NCBI RefSeq assembly: GCF_002735645.1
Contig: NZ_PDZG01000036.1
Span: forward strand, 1 to 50,506
Direction: 5' to 3'
Source of the DNA: Iodobacter sp. BJB302
GTDB lineage: Bacteria; Pseudomonadota; Gammaproteobacteria; Burkholderiales; Chitinibacteraceae
Length of the DNA stretch: 50,506 bases
Part shown: positions 9,633 to 17,719 of the stretch, piece after piece
How the letters are laid out: every line of letters begins with the position of its first letter
Numbering within the stretch: the stretch's first letter is position 1
The notes under the pieces: generated by a model
Told to the model about the DNA's origin: nothing
Database searches by the model: none
What the model saw: only the letters and a program-made list of their open reading frames with translations
Program-made: the position numbers and the translations under genes

Positions 9633-9981
9633 TCGGGTGCTGTGCCAGAGCCAGAACTTAGCAGAGCGGGGCCTGGCGCTGCGCTTTACCCTTATGTGGG
9701 GAGGGCGTGAACGGAATGCTTTCGTACTTCGGTATGATGGTCAGGTGTATGCATATATTAACGAGTGTGCACATATTCCAATTGAGCTGGATTTTAAACC
9801 GGGAGATTTTTTTGATTACTCCCGCTCCTGGCTTGTTTGTTCTACACACGGCGCATATTATGCGCCCGACACGGGTCTTTGCTTGGGCGGCCCTTGCCCG
9901 GGCCGCAAGCTTGTTTCTTTACCGGTTCGCGAATACGCGGGCCAAGTCTGCCTGATTGAGGAAAAAACACAGCATGAATGA
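9625..9981 (+). CDS. Small Rieske 2Fe-2S protein
   Basis: A 118-residue stand-alone Rieske protein. The cluster ligands are in the pairs Cys48-x-His50 (ECAHIP) and Cys72-x-x-His75 (VCSTHGAYY), followed by a GGPCPG loop. It has no membrane anchor and no oxygenase domain, so it is likely a soluble electron carrier of unknown partner. Its start overlaps the phosphatase stop by 8 bases and its stop overlaps the sppA start, indicating translational coupling. This small Rieske gene next to sppA is a recurring arrangement in betaproteobacteria (from memory). Confidence 0.87.
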   Translation: MPDRVLCQSQNLAERGLALRFTLMWGGRERNAFVLRYDGQVYAYINECAHIPIELDFKPGDFFDYSRSWLVCSTHGAYYAPDTGLCLGGPCPGRKLVSLPVREYAGQVCLIEEKTQHE

Positions 9982-10906
9982 ATCCTGGGAACGCGAACAA
10001 TTACAAAGTTTGCTGCATGCCGGTATTAAAGAAAGACGCAGTGCACGCCGCTGGAATATCTTTTTTAAGCTGGTCACTTTTAGTATTGTGATTCTGATTC
10101 TGGCCATGATGATGGGCTGGGTGGGCAAGAAAGCCAGTGATGAGCTGGCTGGGCCGCATACTGCCGTGGTTCGGCTGGAGGGGGCTATTTCAGCGGGTGG
10201 CGAGGCCGATGCAGCTACCCTGATCGAAGGTTTAACTGCTGCGTTTGAAGATAAAAACACCAAAGCGGTGATTTTACAGGCCAACAGCCCGGGTGGCAGC
10301 CCGGTGCAGGCAGGGATGATGTCGGATGAAATTGCCCGCTTGAAAAAGCTGCATCCTAAGATCCCTTTCTATGTGGTGATTGAGGAAATTTGCGCTTCGG
10401 GTTGCTATTACGCAGCCGCAGGCGCAGACAAAATCTACGCGGATAAGGCTTCTATGGTGGGCTCGATTGGCGTATTGATGGATGGTTTTGGTTTTAGCGG
10501 TGTCATGGAAAAACTGGGCGTAGAGCGTCGTTTGCTGACGGCTGGTGCAAATAAAGGCTTTTTAGACCCTTATTCGCCAATGAGCCAGGGCCAGCGGGAT
10601 AAGGCGCAGGTCATGCTGGATGAGATTCATCAGCAGTTTATTGCGGTGGTTAAAGCTGGCCGCGGGAATAAGCTGGCAGATAATCCAGATCTCTTTTCCG
10701 GCCTGGTATGGAGTGGTGCGGCCAGCGTCAAAATGGGTCTGGTTGATGCATTAGGCTCGGTGGACAGCGTTGCGCGTGATGTGGTTAAGGCGAAAGATAT
10801 TGTCGATTTTACGCCCCGCCCAAGTTATGCAGACCGCCTGGCCCGCCAGATTGGGGTGTCTGCGGCAAACAAGCTGGTTTCAGAATTTAATCTGCAGCTG
10901 AAGTAA
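9974..10906 (+). CDS. sppA: Signal peptide peptidase SppA-type (S49) membrane protease
   Basis: Inner-membrane serine protease that degrades leftover signal peptides. The 310-residue length is that of the short single-domain form, not the 618-residue E. coli SppA. One membrane segment lies at about residues 28-46 (LVTFSIVILILAMMMGW). The catalytic Ser is in CASGCYYAAA (about residue 142), and the general-base Lys is probably in GANKGFLDPYSPM (about 193). Start at 9974 (MNESWEREQ) overlaps the Rieske stop; the frame is open six codons upstream. Last gene of the rluC operon by spacing. Confidence 0.9.
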   Translation: MNESWEREQLQSLLHAGIKERRSARRWNIFFKLVTFSIVILILAMMMGWVGKKASDELAGPHTAVVRLEGAISAGGEADAATLIEGLTAAFEDKNTKAVILQANSPGGSPVQAGMMSDEIARLKKLHPKIPFYVVIEEICASGCYYAAAGADKIYADKASMVGSIGVLMDGFGFSGVMEKLGVERRLLTAGANKGFLDPYSPMSQGQRDKAQVMLDEIHQQFIAVVKAGRGNKLADNPDLFSGLVWSGAASVKMGLVDALGSVDSVARDVVKAKDIVDFTPRPSYADRLARQIGVSAANKLVSEFNLQLK

Positions 10907-10989
10907 TAGGCAGGACAGGTTTTAATATATTGGCTTGTGCAGGTGGGTGCAGCAATGTACCCGCCTTTTATCTTGAAAAGGAGCTCAGC

Positions 10990-11802
10990 ATGGCACGCAA
11001 GCGCAGGCACGAGGAGCATGATAACCATGAGCGCTGGTTAGTGTCTTATGCAGACTTTATTACCCTGTTATTTGCTTTTTTTGTGGTGATGTACGCTATT
11101 TCATCGGTGAATGAAGGCAAATACAAGGTGTTGTCAAATTCAATGGTGGATGCATTTAAGCAAACACCAACCAGCAAAGAAGTGATCAAACAAAACCAGC
11201 CTGTTGCAGGTGTGCCGGATAAGCTTGTGGTGCTGACGGCTGTATCTACCCCTTTGCCCAGCCCTAAAGTGCTTGAGCAGACACAAAAAATGCAAGGCAT
11301 GGCTGGTGATTTAAAAAAATCGTTGGGTACTTTGATTGATCAGGGCAAGGTGCGCGTCACTCAGTCCAAGCGGGGTATTGCGGTAGAAATCAGCGATTCA
11401 GTTTTGTTTGATACTGCCAAGGCAGATTTGCATACTGAATCGGCCACCGCGCTGATTGCGGTGGCTGAAATGGTTAAGAATACGGATAACCTGATTCAGA
11501 TCGAAGGCAATACGGATAATCAGGCCATGCGCTCCGGGCAGTTTCCTTCCAACTGGGAATTATCTGCGGCCCGTGCAGCCAGCGTGGTGCGTTTATTTGT
11601 TGATGTAGGCGTAGCGCCGCAGCGTCTGGTGGCAATCGGCTATGGTGAATTTCGGCCGCAAGGCAGTAATGACACCCCGGAAGGCCGGGCCAGCAATCGC
11701 AGGGTGACTTTGAATATTCTTGCTGATAATAAAGACGAAGTAGCGGTGCTGCCCCTGGGGAATGAAGCCAGGCCTGCTCCCGCACCTCCTGCGCCTAAAT
11801 AA
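10990..11802 (+). CDS. motD: Flagellar motor stator protein MotD (MotB family)
   Basis: Stator subunit that anchors the flagellar motor to peptidoglycan. One membrane helix follows the motif VSYADFITLLFAFFVVMYAI, in which Asp22 is the proton-carrying residue (equivalent to Asp32 of E. coli MotB). The C-terminal OmpA-like domain (from about residue 140) includes IEGNTDNQ and NWELSAARAASVVR and ends GRASNRRVTLNI. At 270 residues, with Asp and no sodium-type features that I can see, it looks proton-driven. The ATG at 10990 is chosen for its AAAGGAG ribosome site; the frame is open 20 codons earlier. The expected channel partner (MotC/MotA) is not adjacent. Confidence 0.9.
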   Translation: MARKRRHEEHDNHERWLVSYADFITLLFAFFVVMYAISSVNEGKYKVLSNSMVDAFKQTPTSKEVIKQNQPVAGVPDKLVVLTAVSTPLPSPKVLEQTQKMQGMAGDLKKSLGTLIDQGKVRVTQSKRGIAVEISDSVLFDTAKADLHTESATALIAVAEMVKNTDNLIQIEGNTDNQAMRSGQFPSNWELSAARAASVVRLFVDVGVAPQRLVAIGYGEFRPQGSNDTPEGRASNRRVTLNILADNKDEVAVLPLGNEARPAPAPPAPK

Positions 11803-11820
11803 AGGCGCATCAGTCATGCC

Positions 11821-11894
11821 TCCCTCAGGAAAAAGATCTGCAGGCACAGAGAACACGAAGTTTAAAGGCAGTACGCCAGGAATATCCTGAGGGA
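11821..11894. repeat. Widely spaced 10-base inverted repeat downstream of motD
   Basis: tccctcagga at 11821-11830 is repeated in perfect inverted orientation at 11885-11894 with a 54-base spacer. Just upstream, gcgcct/aggcgc across the motD stop forms a small hairpin. No T-run follows either, so this is not a standard terminator. Confidence 0.4.
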
Positions 11895-11973
11895 TGATGG
11901 CGTTTGCTTTTCTGTTTGTGTTCTGTGTCCCGCTTATCCCGGTGTTTACAGGTCTGAGGCTGGGGCTTTCTGT

Positions 11974-13668
11974 TTAAATCGAAAAATCCTCACTCACTCC
12001 GCTTAAGGCCTGCATGGCTAAGTGGGCGCTGAGAAATACTTCCCCGTCCAGCGTGCTCAGCATTTCACTGCGGCGCAAATGATCCATAACAGGGCCTTTT
12101 ACTTCGGCCAGATGGATTTTAATTTGCCGCACCCGCAGGTTTTCTTGCAGCAGGCTGATCGCCTGCATGGCACTGTAATCAATACTGTTAACCGCAGACA
12201 GAATAAGCAGCAGATGTTTCGCGGCAGGTGCCTGGGCAAGAATTTGGATAAGTTCAGCCTGTATTTTTGCGCTATTGCCAAAATAAAGGCTTTCATCAAT
12301 TCGGATGGCCACAACGGCCGGACAGGTTTGGGTGGTAAAACGGTTGATGTTTCTAAAATGCTCTGTGCCCGCAATCCGGCCGACGACGGCGATATGCGGC
12401 TGGCTGCTGCGGCATAAAAACAGAATGAGCGATACCCCTGTCCCGGCCACAATGCCCTGCATGGCGCCTAAAAGTAAAACAGCGATGGCTGTGCTGATAA
12501 AAGCAGCCCCGTCACGCCAGTCATAGCGCCAGCTGCGAATCAGAAAATCAAAATCAATCAGGCGAATGGCTACCAGAATAATGGTGGCGGCTAACAGTAC
12601 TTGCGGCAGGAGCGCTAAGTAATCGCTGAACCAGTGTGCCGCCAGAGCAATCCATACTGCCGTCATCACGCCCGCCAGAGGGGTATGTGCGCCCGAAGCG
12701 GCATTGACGGCTGTGCGGGAAAACCCGCCGCTCACTGGAAACCCGCCACTTGCTGCAGCTGCAATATTGGCGGCACCCAAACCAATCAGCTCCTGATTGC
12801 TGTCGATATTTCGCCTGGCTTTGAGCGCCAGGCTTTGAGCAATGGTGATGCTTTGCAAAAAGCCAGCCAAACCAATGGTGATGGCAGGCAGCCAGAGCCT
12901 GGCGAGCTGATCCGGATGAAGATCAGGCCAGGAAAACACGGGCAACTGGCCGGGGAATGGGCCAATTAAGCGCGTTTGGATGTTTAAGCGGTGCACTGCG
13001 GCGGTGATTAGCAGTATCAGAAACAGCGGGCTGAGTTTGGCGATCAGCTGGGCATGGGGCACTTTTTTATTCAGCAGCAGGGTATTGAGTGGCTGCCCCA
13101 GCAGCCAGAGTAAAGCAAGGCAAGTCAGGCCCAAAAGAAGGTGATGGGGCTGATGCATGATGACGTGCAGCAGCGTGTGATCCTGCGCGCCAAGCAGTGG
13201 GGCGGTTTGCCCAATGATGATCAGGATGGCGGCACCGCTGGTAAAGCCGTTAATCACGGGGTGGGAAAGAAGTTGCGTTATAAAGCCGAGCCTCAGCAAG
13301 CCAAGGGCGGCTAAAAACAAGCCAGAGAGCAGGGCAAGGCTGGCGGCCAGTGCGCTGTATTCTGCCGAACCCATGGCGGCCAGCGGCGCTAAGGCACTGG
13401 CGGTCATCACGGCGCTGATGGCCATGGGGCCGACCGATTGCACCATGCTGCTGGCAAAAAATGCATAAACCACCAGCGGTAAAATACTGGCATAAATTCC
13501 GGCTTGCGGCGGCAGGCCTGCCAGCAAGGCGTAGGCCAGGCTTTGTGGAATAAGAAGCACGGCAACAATCAGGCTGGCGCTTAAATCTCCGGCAAAAGTT
13601 TTTTTCTGGTACTGGGGCAGCCATTGCAAAATCGGAAAAAACTTTGCCAGGGATTGGGTGGCCTTCAT
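11974..13668 (-). CDS. SulP family anion permease with STAS domain
   Basis: A 564-residue SLC26/SulP transporter with about 11-12 membrane segments. Near the N-terminus is the family motif GDLSASLIVAVLLIPQSLAYALLAGLPP, then VGPMAISAVMTA; the later motif SGGFPVSGGFSRTAVN is also typical. A cytoplasmic STAS domain occupies about residues 440-550 (VAIRIDESLYFGNS...). Family substrates include sulfate and bicarbonate; here its place after two YeeE/YedE proteins and an ArsR repressor suggests export or import of a sulfur oxyanion. The ATG at 13668 overlaps the preceding stop (ATGA). Last gene of the minus-strand sulfur operon. Confidence 0.9.
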   Translation of the reverse strand: MKATQSLAKFFPILQWLPQYQKKTFAGDLSASLIVAVLLIPQSLAYALLAGLPPQAGIYASILPLVVYAFFASSMVQSVGPMAISAVMTASALAPLAAMGSAEYSALAASLALLSGLFLAALGLLRLGFITQLLSHPVINGFTSGAAILIIIGQTAPLLGAQDHTLLHVIMHQPHHLLLGLTCLALLWLLGQPLNTLLLNKKVPHAQLIAKLSPLFLILLITAAVHRLNIQTRLIGPFPGQLPVFSWPDLHPDQLARLWLPAITIGLAGFLQSITIAQSLALKARRNIDSNQELIGLGAANIAAAASGGFPVSGGFSRTAVNAASGAHTPLAGVMTAVWIALAAHWFSDYLALLPQVLLAATIILVAIRLIDFDFLIRSWRYDWRDGAAFISTAIAVLLLGAMQGIVAGTGVSLILFLCRSSQPHIAVVGRIAGTEHFRNINRFTTQTCPAVVAIRIDESLYFGNSAKIQAELIQILAQAPAAKHLLLILSAVNSIDYSAMQAISLLQENLRVRQIKIHLAEVKGPVMDHLRRSEMLSTLDGEVFLSAHLAMQALSGVSEDFSI

Positions 13669-14081
13669 GACTTTTTGGGGATCAGAGTAAAAATAAACAT
13701 GCCAATAAGCATGGATACGACAAAGATAAACGCCTTCACTTCGCCCATGGCAAGCGCAACAAGGCCAGGGCCCGGGCAAATGCCAGCCAGCCCCCAGCCA
13801 ATACCAAAAAGAATGCTGCCTGCAATCAGCGGGCGATCAATGATCTTGCTGTCTGGCAAAGCCATTTTTTCATGGGTCAGCAAGGTTTGTTTACGGGTTT
13901 GGGCCCAAATAAAAAAGGGAGTGGCAGTTGCAATGGCGCCTGCCATGACCAGCGCCAGGCTTGGATCCCAGTGACCGGTTAAATCAAGAAAACCAATCAC
14001 TTTGGCCGGGTTAACCATGCCAGAAATAATCAGCCCAAGGCTGAACAGCAGCCCGGCAAATAAAGCAATCATCTTGAGCAT
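13665..14081 (-). CDS. YeeE/YedE family half-transporter, subunit B (PmpB-like)
   Basis: A 138-residue membrane protein. The start at [21 protein letters not shown] has a GAGAG site; the frame extends 36 codons upstream into the partner gene, which is unlikely to be used. Key motifs are [17 protein letters not shown], and [14 protein letters not shown], which carries the conserved Cys of YeeE/YedE proteins. YeeE-type channels move thiosulfate, and PmpA/PmpB pairs are linked to sulfide/persulfide operons. Eight bases follow the partner gene's stop; its own stop overlaps the SulP start. Confidence 0.88.
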   Translation of the reverse strand: MLKMIALFAGLLFSLGLIISGMVNPAKVIGFLDLTGHWDPSLALVMAGAIATATPFFIWAQTRKQTLLTHEKMALPDSKIIDRPLIAGSILFGIGWGLAGICPGPGLVALAMGEVKAFIFVVSMLIGMFIFTLIPKKS

Positions 14082-14089
14082 TTGATCTC

Positions 14090-14515
14090 TCAGAGCAGGT
14101 GGTGGGTAAGAAATACGGTGATAAAGCCTGCGCCCATAAAGCTGGCGACCGCGGCGAGAGAGCGGATCGAAAAACGGGATAAGCCGCAAACTCCGTGGCC
14201 GCTGGTGCAGCCACTGCCATAGCGCGTGCCTGTGCCCACTAATAATCCGGCAACGATAATGACCGGTGTGCTGGCGCTGATTTGAATCTCTGCGGGAGTT
14301 TTAAAGGCAAGCCAAAGCAGGGGGGTAAGCAGCATGCCAACCAAGAAAAAAACACGCCATGCCATATCTGCAGAAGCGCTGAGTAAACCGCCTAAAATAC
14401 CACTGATGCCTGCAATTTTTCCGGCCAGCAGGGCGAGCAAGCCACTGGCAAGACCAAGTAATGCACCGCCAAGCAAGGCGCTCCATGGTGTGAAATGAAT
14501 CCAGTCAATTTGCAT
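14090..14515 (-). CDS. YeeE/YedE family half-transporter, subunit A (PmpA-like)
   Basis: A 141-residue membrane protein. It starts [21 protein letters not shown] and contains [19 protein letters not shown], the conserved Cys/His-rich loop of YeeE/YedE transporters that is thought to bind the sulfur substrate. Together with the next gene it equals one full-length YeeE split in two halves. Its start lies inside the end of the ArsR gene (11-base overlap), so the repressor and transporters are co-translated. Confidence 0.88.
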   Translation of the reverse strand: MQIDWIHFTPWSALLGGALLGLASGLLALLAGKIAGISGILGGLLSASADMAWRVFFLVGMLLTPLLWLAFKTPAEIQISASTPVIIVAGLLVGTGTRYGSGCTSGHGVCGLSRFSIRSLAAVASFMGAGFITVFLTHHLL

Positions 14516-14837
14516 CCGGTGTCTCCCTGGTCTCAATCGGGCAGTAAAGGGCGTAGAGCACTTCCAGCAATTGCTGTACTTCGGCACTGGCCAGGCTGTA
14601 ATAAATTCGTTTGCCATCCCGGCGTGTATTGACCAGGCCTTCTTTGCGTAAAACCGTAAGCTGCTGTGAGAGCGTAGGCTGGCGAATATCGAGCAGGGTT
14701 TCAAAATCAGAAACGCATTTTTCGCTGTCAACCATCTGGCAGAGCAGCAGCAGGCGGTCTTCATTGGCCATTACTTTTAAAATACGGGTTGCGCCATGTG
14801 CGGACTGGCGCATAGCAAGAATCTGTTGTGGAGTCAT
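14505..14837 (-). CDS. ArsR-family repressor, BigR/SqrR/YgaV-type persulfide sensor
   Basis: A 110-residue winged-helix repressor. The recognition helix is in IRQPTLSQQLTVLRKEGLV (~51-69) and the wing in TRRDGKRIYYSLA. It has Cys33, Cys41 (SEKCVSDFE) and Cys99 (YALYCPIE). In BigR and SqrR two Cys at about 41 and near the C-terminus form a tetrasulfide bridge with persulfides and release DNA; Cys41 and Cys99 fit those positions. It lacks the ELCVCDL metal site of arsenic sensors. It heads an operon with YeeE/YedE proteins and SulP and is divergent from a persulfide-dioxygenase-like gene, which is the classic BigR regulon. Confidence 0.88.
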   Translation of the reverse strand: MTPQQILAMRQSAHGATRILKVMANEDRLLLLCQMVDSEKCVSDFETLLDIRQPTLSQQLTVLRKEGLVNTRRDGKRIYYSLASAEVQQLLEVLYALYCPIETRETPDAN

Positions 14838-14862
14838 GATGTGTTCACTGGTGGTTCGTATT

Positions 14863-14897
14863 TTGACACATTATAGTTTTATATATAATATTTGCAA
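14863..14897. promoter_or_regulatory. Divergent promoter with palindromic operator of the sulfur module
   Basis: On the plus strand TTGACA (14863-14868) and TATAAT (14884-14889) are both perfect, with 15 bases between them. On the minus strand TTGCAA (14897-14892) and TATAAT (14875-14870) are 16 bases apart. The two -10 boxes form the arms of an AT-rich inverted repeat, attata...tataat (14870-14889), so one repressor dimer could block both directions. Binding by the adjacent ArsR protein is inferred from its family. Confidence 0.65.
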
Positions 14898-14922
14898 ACA
14901 TAATTATTATGGAGCAAGAAAA

Positions 14923-15789
14923 ATGCAACAACCTCAAGTTGAAGCTTTTTATGACCCGAACACCTCAACCATCAGCTATATCGTGTTTGAGCAGCAGGGA
15001 GGGTATGCCGCTCTGATCGATACGGTGCTGGATTACGATGCCAAATCCGGGCGCACATCCTGTGTAAGCGCAGATAAATTGATTGAGTTTGTAAAGGCGA
15101 ACGATTTAAAAGTAGATTGGATTCTTGAAACGCATGCTCACGCAGATCATCTGTCAGCGGCAGCATATTTAAAAGACAAGCTTGGCGGGAAAATTGCAAT
15201 TGGCCAGCACATCAATCAGGTACAGGGTATTTTTAAACCAATCTTTGGCATGGAAGCGGATTTTGCCGTGGATGGCAGCCAGTTTGATGTGCTGTTTGCG
15301 GCTGGGGATGTATTTCAGATTGGCGCATTAAACGCCGAAGTTTTATTTGTGCCTGGCCATACACCCGCGGACATCGCTTTTTTGATAGGTGATGCTTTGT
15401 TTGTGGGCGATACCCTGTTTATGCCTGATGTGGGCACTGCACGCTGTGATTTCCCCGGGGGCGATGCGGCCTTGCTTTACGACTCTATTCAGCAGCTGCT
15501 GGCGCTGCCAGATACAAGCCGTGTCTTTGTCTGCCATGATTATGTACCCGCAGGGCGGTCTGCCGTGGCCTGGCAAAGCAGCATTGCCGATCAGCGTGAG
15601 GGCAATATTCATGTGCACCAAGGGATCAGCAAGGTTGAGTTTATTGCAATGCGGCAGGCAAGAGATAAAACGCTCGATATGCCACAATTGATTTTACCTT
15701 CGATTCAAATCAATATTCGGGCAGGCAGCTTTCCTCCGGCTGAGGTAGATGGACAGCGCTACATAAAAATACCCCTGAATGTTTTGTAA
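14923..15789 (+). CDS. MBL-fold hydrolase, persulfide dioxygenase/Blh-like
   Basis: A 288-residue metallo-beta-lactamase-fold protein. Metal ligands are in THAHADH (residues 70-76: His71, His73, Asp75, His76), in VPGHTPADI, in GDTLFMPDVGTARCDFPGG and in VCHDY. The DVGTxRxDFPGG motif is characteristic of ETHE1/Blh persulfide dioxygenases, mono-iron enzymes that oxidise glutathione persulfide to sulfite. The GGAG-preceded ATG at 14923 is chosen; the frame is open far upstream, but that part overlaps the ArsR gene and is not plausible. Divergent from the BigR-like repressor and so probably induced by sulfide. Confidence 0.88.
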   Translation: MQQPQVEAFYDPNTSTISYIVFEQQGGYAALIDTVLDYDAKSGRTSCVSADKLIEFVKANDLKVDWILETHAHADHLSAAAYLKDKLGGKIAIGQHINQVQGIFKPIFGMEADFAVDGSQFDVLFAAGDVFQIGALNAEVLFVPGHTPADIAFLIGDALFVGDTLFMPDVGTARCDFPGGDAALLYDSIQQLLALPDTSRVFVCHDYVPAGRSAVAWQSSIADQREGNIHVHQGISKVEFIAMRQARDKTLDMPQLILPSIQINIRAGSFPPAEVDGQRYIKIPLNVL

Positions 15790-15819
15790 TTTTTCTTTAA
15801 ACAAACGAGATAGCGCCCA

Positions 15820-16758
15820 ATGGCCGGAACCAGTCTTTTAGTATTGCTTGATGATATTGCTGCTGTTTTAGACGATGTCGCCCTGATGACCAAAGTAGCC
15901 GCTAAAAAAACAGCGGGCGTCTTAGGGGATGATTTGGCACTGAATGCCGAGCAAGTTTCCGGTGTGCGGGCTGAGCGTGAGCTGCCTGTGGTCTGGGCGG
16001 TGGCAAAGGGCTCACTGATTAATAAGCTCATTCTGGTGCCGGCTGCGCTGGCAATCAGTGCGGTAGCGCCGGGGGTGATTACGCCACTTCTTATGCTGGG
16101 TGGTGCCTATCTTTGCTTTGAAGGTTTTGAAAAGCTGGCTCACCCTTTTTTACACCACGCTGAGGCGGATCAGGCTGCGCGTCCTTTAACAGATAATGGG
16201 GTGGTTATCGATTTAGTTGCTTATGAAAAAGACAAGATAAAGGGCGCTATTCGCACTGATTTTGTACTCTCGGCTGAAATTATCGTGATTTCATTGGGCA
16301 CGGTTGCCACTGCGCCATTTTTATCACAATTCACCGTGCTGGCTTTAATTGCGCTGGTGATGACTGTGGGTGTTTATGGTCTTGTAGCCGGGATTGTCAG
16401 GCTGGATGATATTGGCCTGGCGCTTTGTAAAAAACAGGGGCAGGGTGGGCTGGCGCATTTGCAGCACAAGCTGGGCACGGTTTGTTTATTGGGTGCGCCT
16501 TACTTGATGAAAACGCTGACCATCGTGGGCACAATTGCGATGTTTATGGTGGGAGGCGGGATTTTGACCCATGGCTTTACGCCCGCTCATGATTTGATCC
16601 ATCACTGGGCAGAGATGGGTGCTCAGGTGCCTGGCGTGGATTGGCTGCTGTCTGCAATATTGCCTTCTGTTTTAAATGCAGTGGCAGGTGTGCTGGCGGG
16701 GGCTGTATTGCTTGGGCTGTTTATGCTGATATCAGTGATTTTCAAAAAAAGGATTTGA
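15820..16758 (+). CDS. DUF808 family inner-membrane protein (YedI-like)
   Basis: A 312-residue membrane protein. The N-terminus [20 protein letters not shown] and the motif [20 protein letters not shown] are diagnostic of the DUF808/YedI family, as is [15 protein letters not shown]. Several hydrophobic segments follow (~65-100, 150-195, 235-260, 280-310). No biochemical function is known for the family. It begins 30 bases after the hydrolase and could be co-transcribed with it. Confidence 0.9.
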   Translation: MAGTSLLVLLDDIAAVLDDVALMTKVAAKKTAGVLGDDLALNAEQVSGVRAERELPVVWAVAKGSLINKLILVPAALAISAVAPGVITPLLMLGGAYLCFEGFEKLAHPFLHHAEADQAARPLTDNGVVIDLVAYEKDKIKGAIRTDFVLSAEIIVISLGTVATAPFLSQFTVLALIALVMTVGVYGLVAGIVRLDDIGLALCKKQGQGGLAHLQHKLGTVCLLGAPYLMKTLTIVGTIAMFMVGGGILTHGFTPAHDLIHHWAEMGAQVPGVDWLLSAILPSVLNAVAGVLAGAVLLGLFMLISVIFKKRI

Positions 16759-17719
16759 TTATATAGAGCATTTAATTGCATGATTGCCTGTGTTGCATAA
16801 GCATTTTCTAAAAAAGAAATGGGCTATGATTAATTAAATGCAATATTTTTTTCATTTGCTGGCCGGGGATTGTGTCTTATATTGTCTTTGTGCTGCGGTG
16901 TAACACGATGCTTGCTGCGGCTTGCTGATTACCTTGCTGAAGCAAATGGATTGTTTGGTTTTTTGCGGGCTGAGCCTCATCTGGCCGGTATTTTTAGTTG
17001 TTTACGTTTCTGTGTCATTATTTTAATGAGAAAACACAGGCGTATTGAATTGCCGCAGCAGATGATTGGGTGATCTGAGTGGGACTCTTAAATAAAGTAC
17101 ATTGTTTATGGTGTCCGTGGCTTAGAATTGATTTATAACATGCTGATTGTAATAGTTTAATTTTTGCCGAGTCAGTGTATGTCCTCCGGATTGCAATCAG
17201 TCATTAAATCAGCAGCCATTCATTTAAATATCTGTGTTGTCTGACGTTTGTGGTGCATTGAGTGTCGCTGTCAGCAGTTTTGATGCAAATAATGCGGCAG
17301 TGCTTGGGTAAAAAGTACGGTGAAAATGAGCTACGATGGGGCTTGAAGGGGGTACTGAGTCCCTTAAGTCTGGTATCCTTACTCTTTTGCTTCGGGCTTT
17401 ATCTCATTTTTTGCGGAGCTGCATGTTTTTTGTGCTGCATGAGCAATGGATGAATAGGGGTGTAAGCGATTTAAGTCGAAAAACAAGCATCCGGACCTCA
17501 TTTTTCTTGCCCTTGGGTTTGAGACGGATGGCATTGGTGGTGCTTGTGAAAGCAGCGTGTTGCGGCTGGTGTGTTTTTTCTGGCTGCGTACCTAATTAAC
17601 ACTGAATAATAGGCCAGAGCGATAAGCGTTTGGTTTGTCCGTTTTTGCTATGCAATTAATAGCCTGCATAAAGGAATGGGATAGCCGATGATTGATCGAT
17701 CTGCCAAGAGACCATAAGA
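16759..17719. other. 961-base region without a recognisable gene
   Basis: AT-rich in its first half. Reading frames of 60-90 codons exist (for example 17262-17453 and 17336-17599), but they overlap each other, have no good ribosome sites and resemble nothing known. The end close to 17720 must hold the zipA promoter; no clear consensus was identified. Confidence 0.5.

Noticed and set aside
14611-14922. N-terminal extension of the MBL-fold hydrolase frame
   Set aside because: It runs antisense through the ArsR gene and across the divergent promoter; the GGAG-preceded ATG at 14923 fits the family.
17262-17599. Two overlapping small frames before zipA, one with a hydrophobic stretch
   Set aside because: They overlap each other in different frames, have no clear ribosome site and are Cys/Leu-rich in a way typical of random frames.
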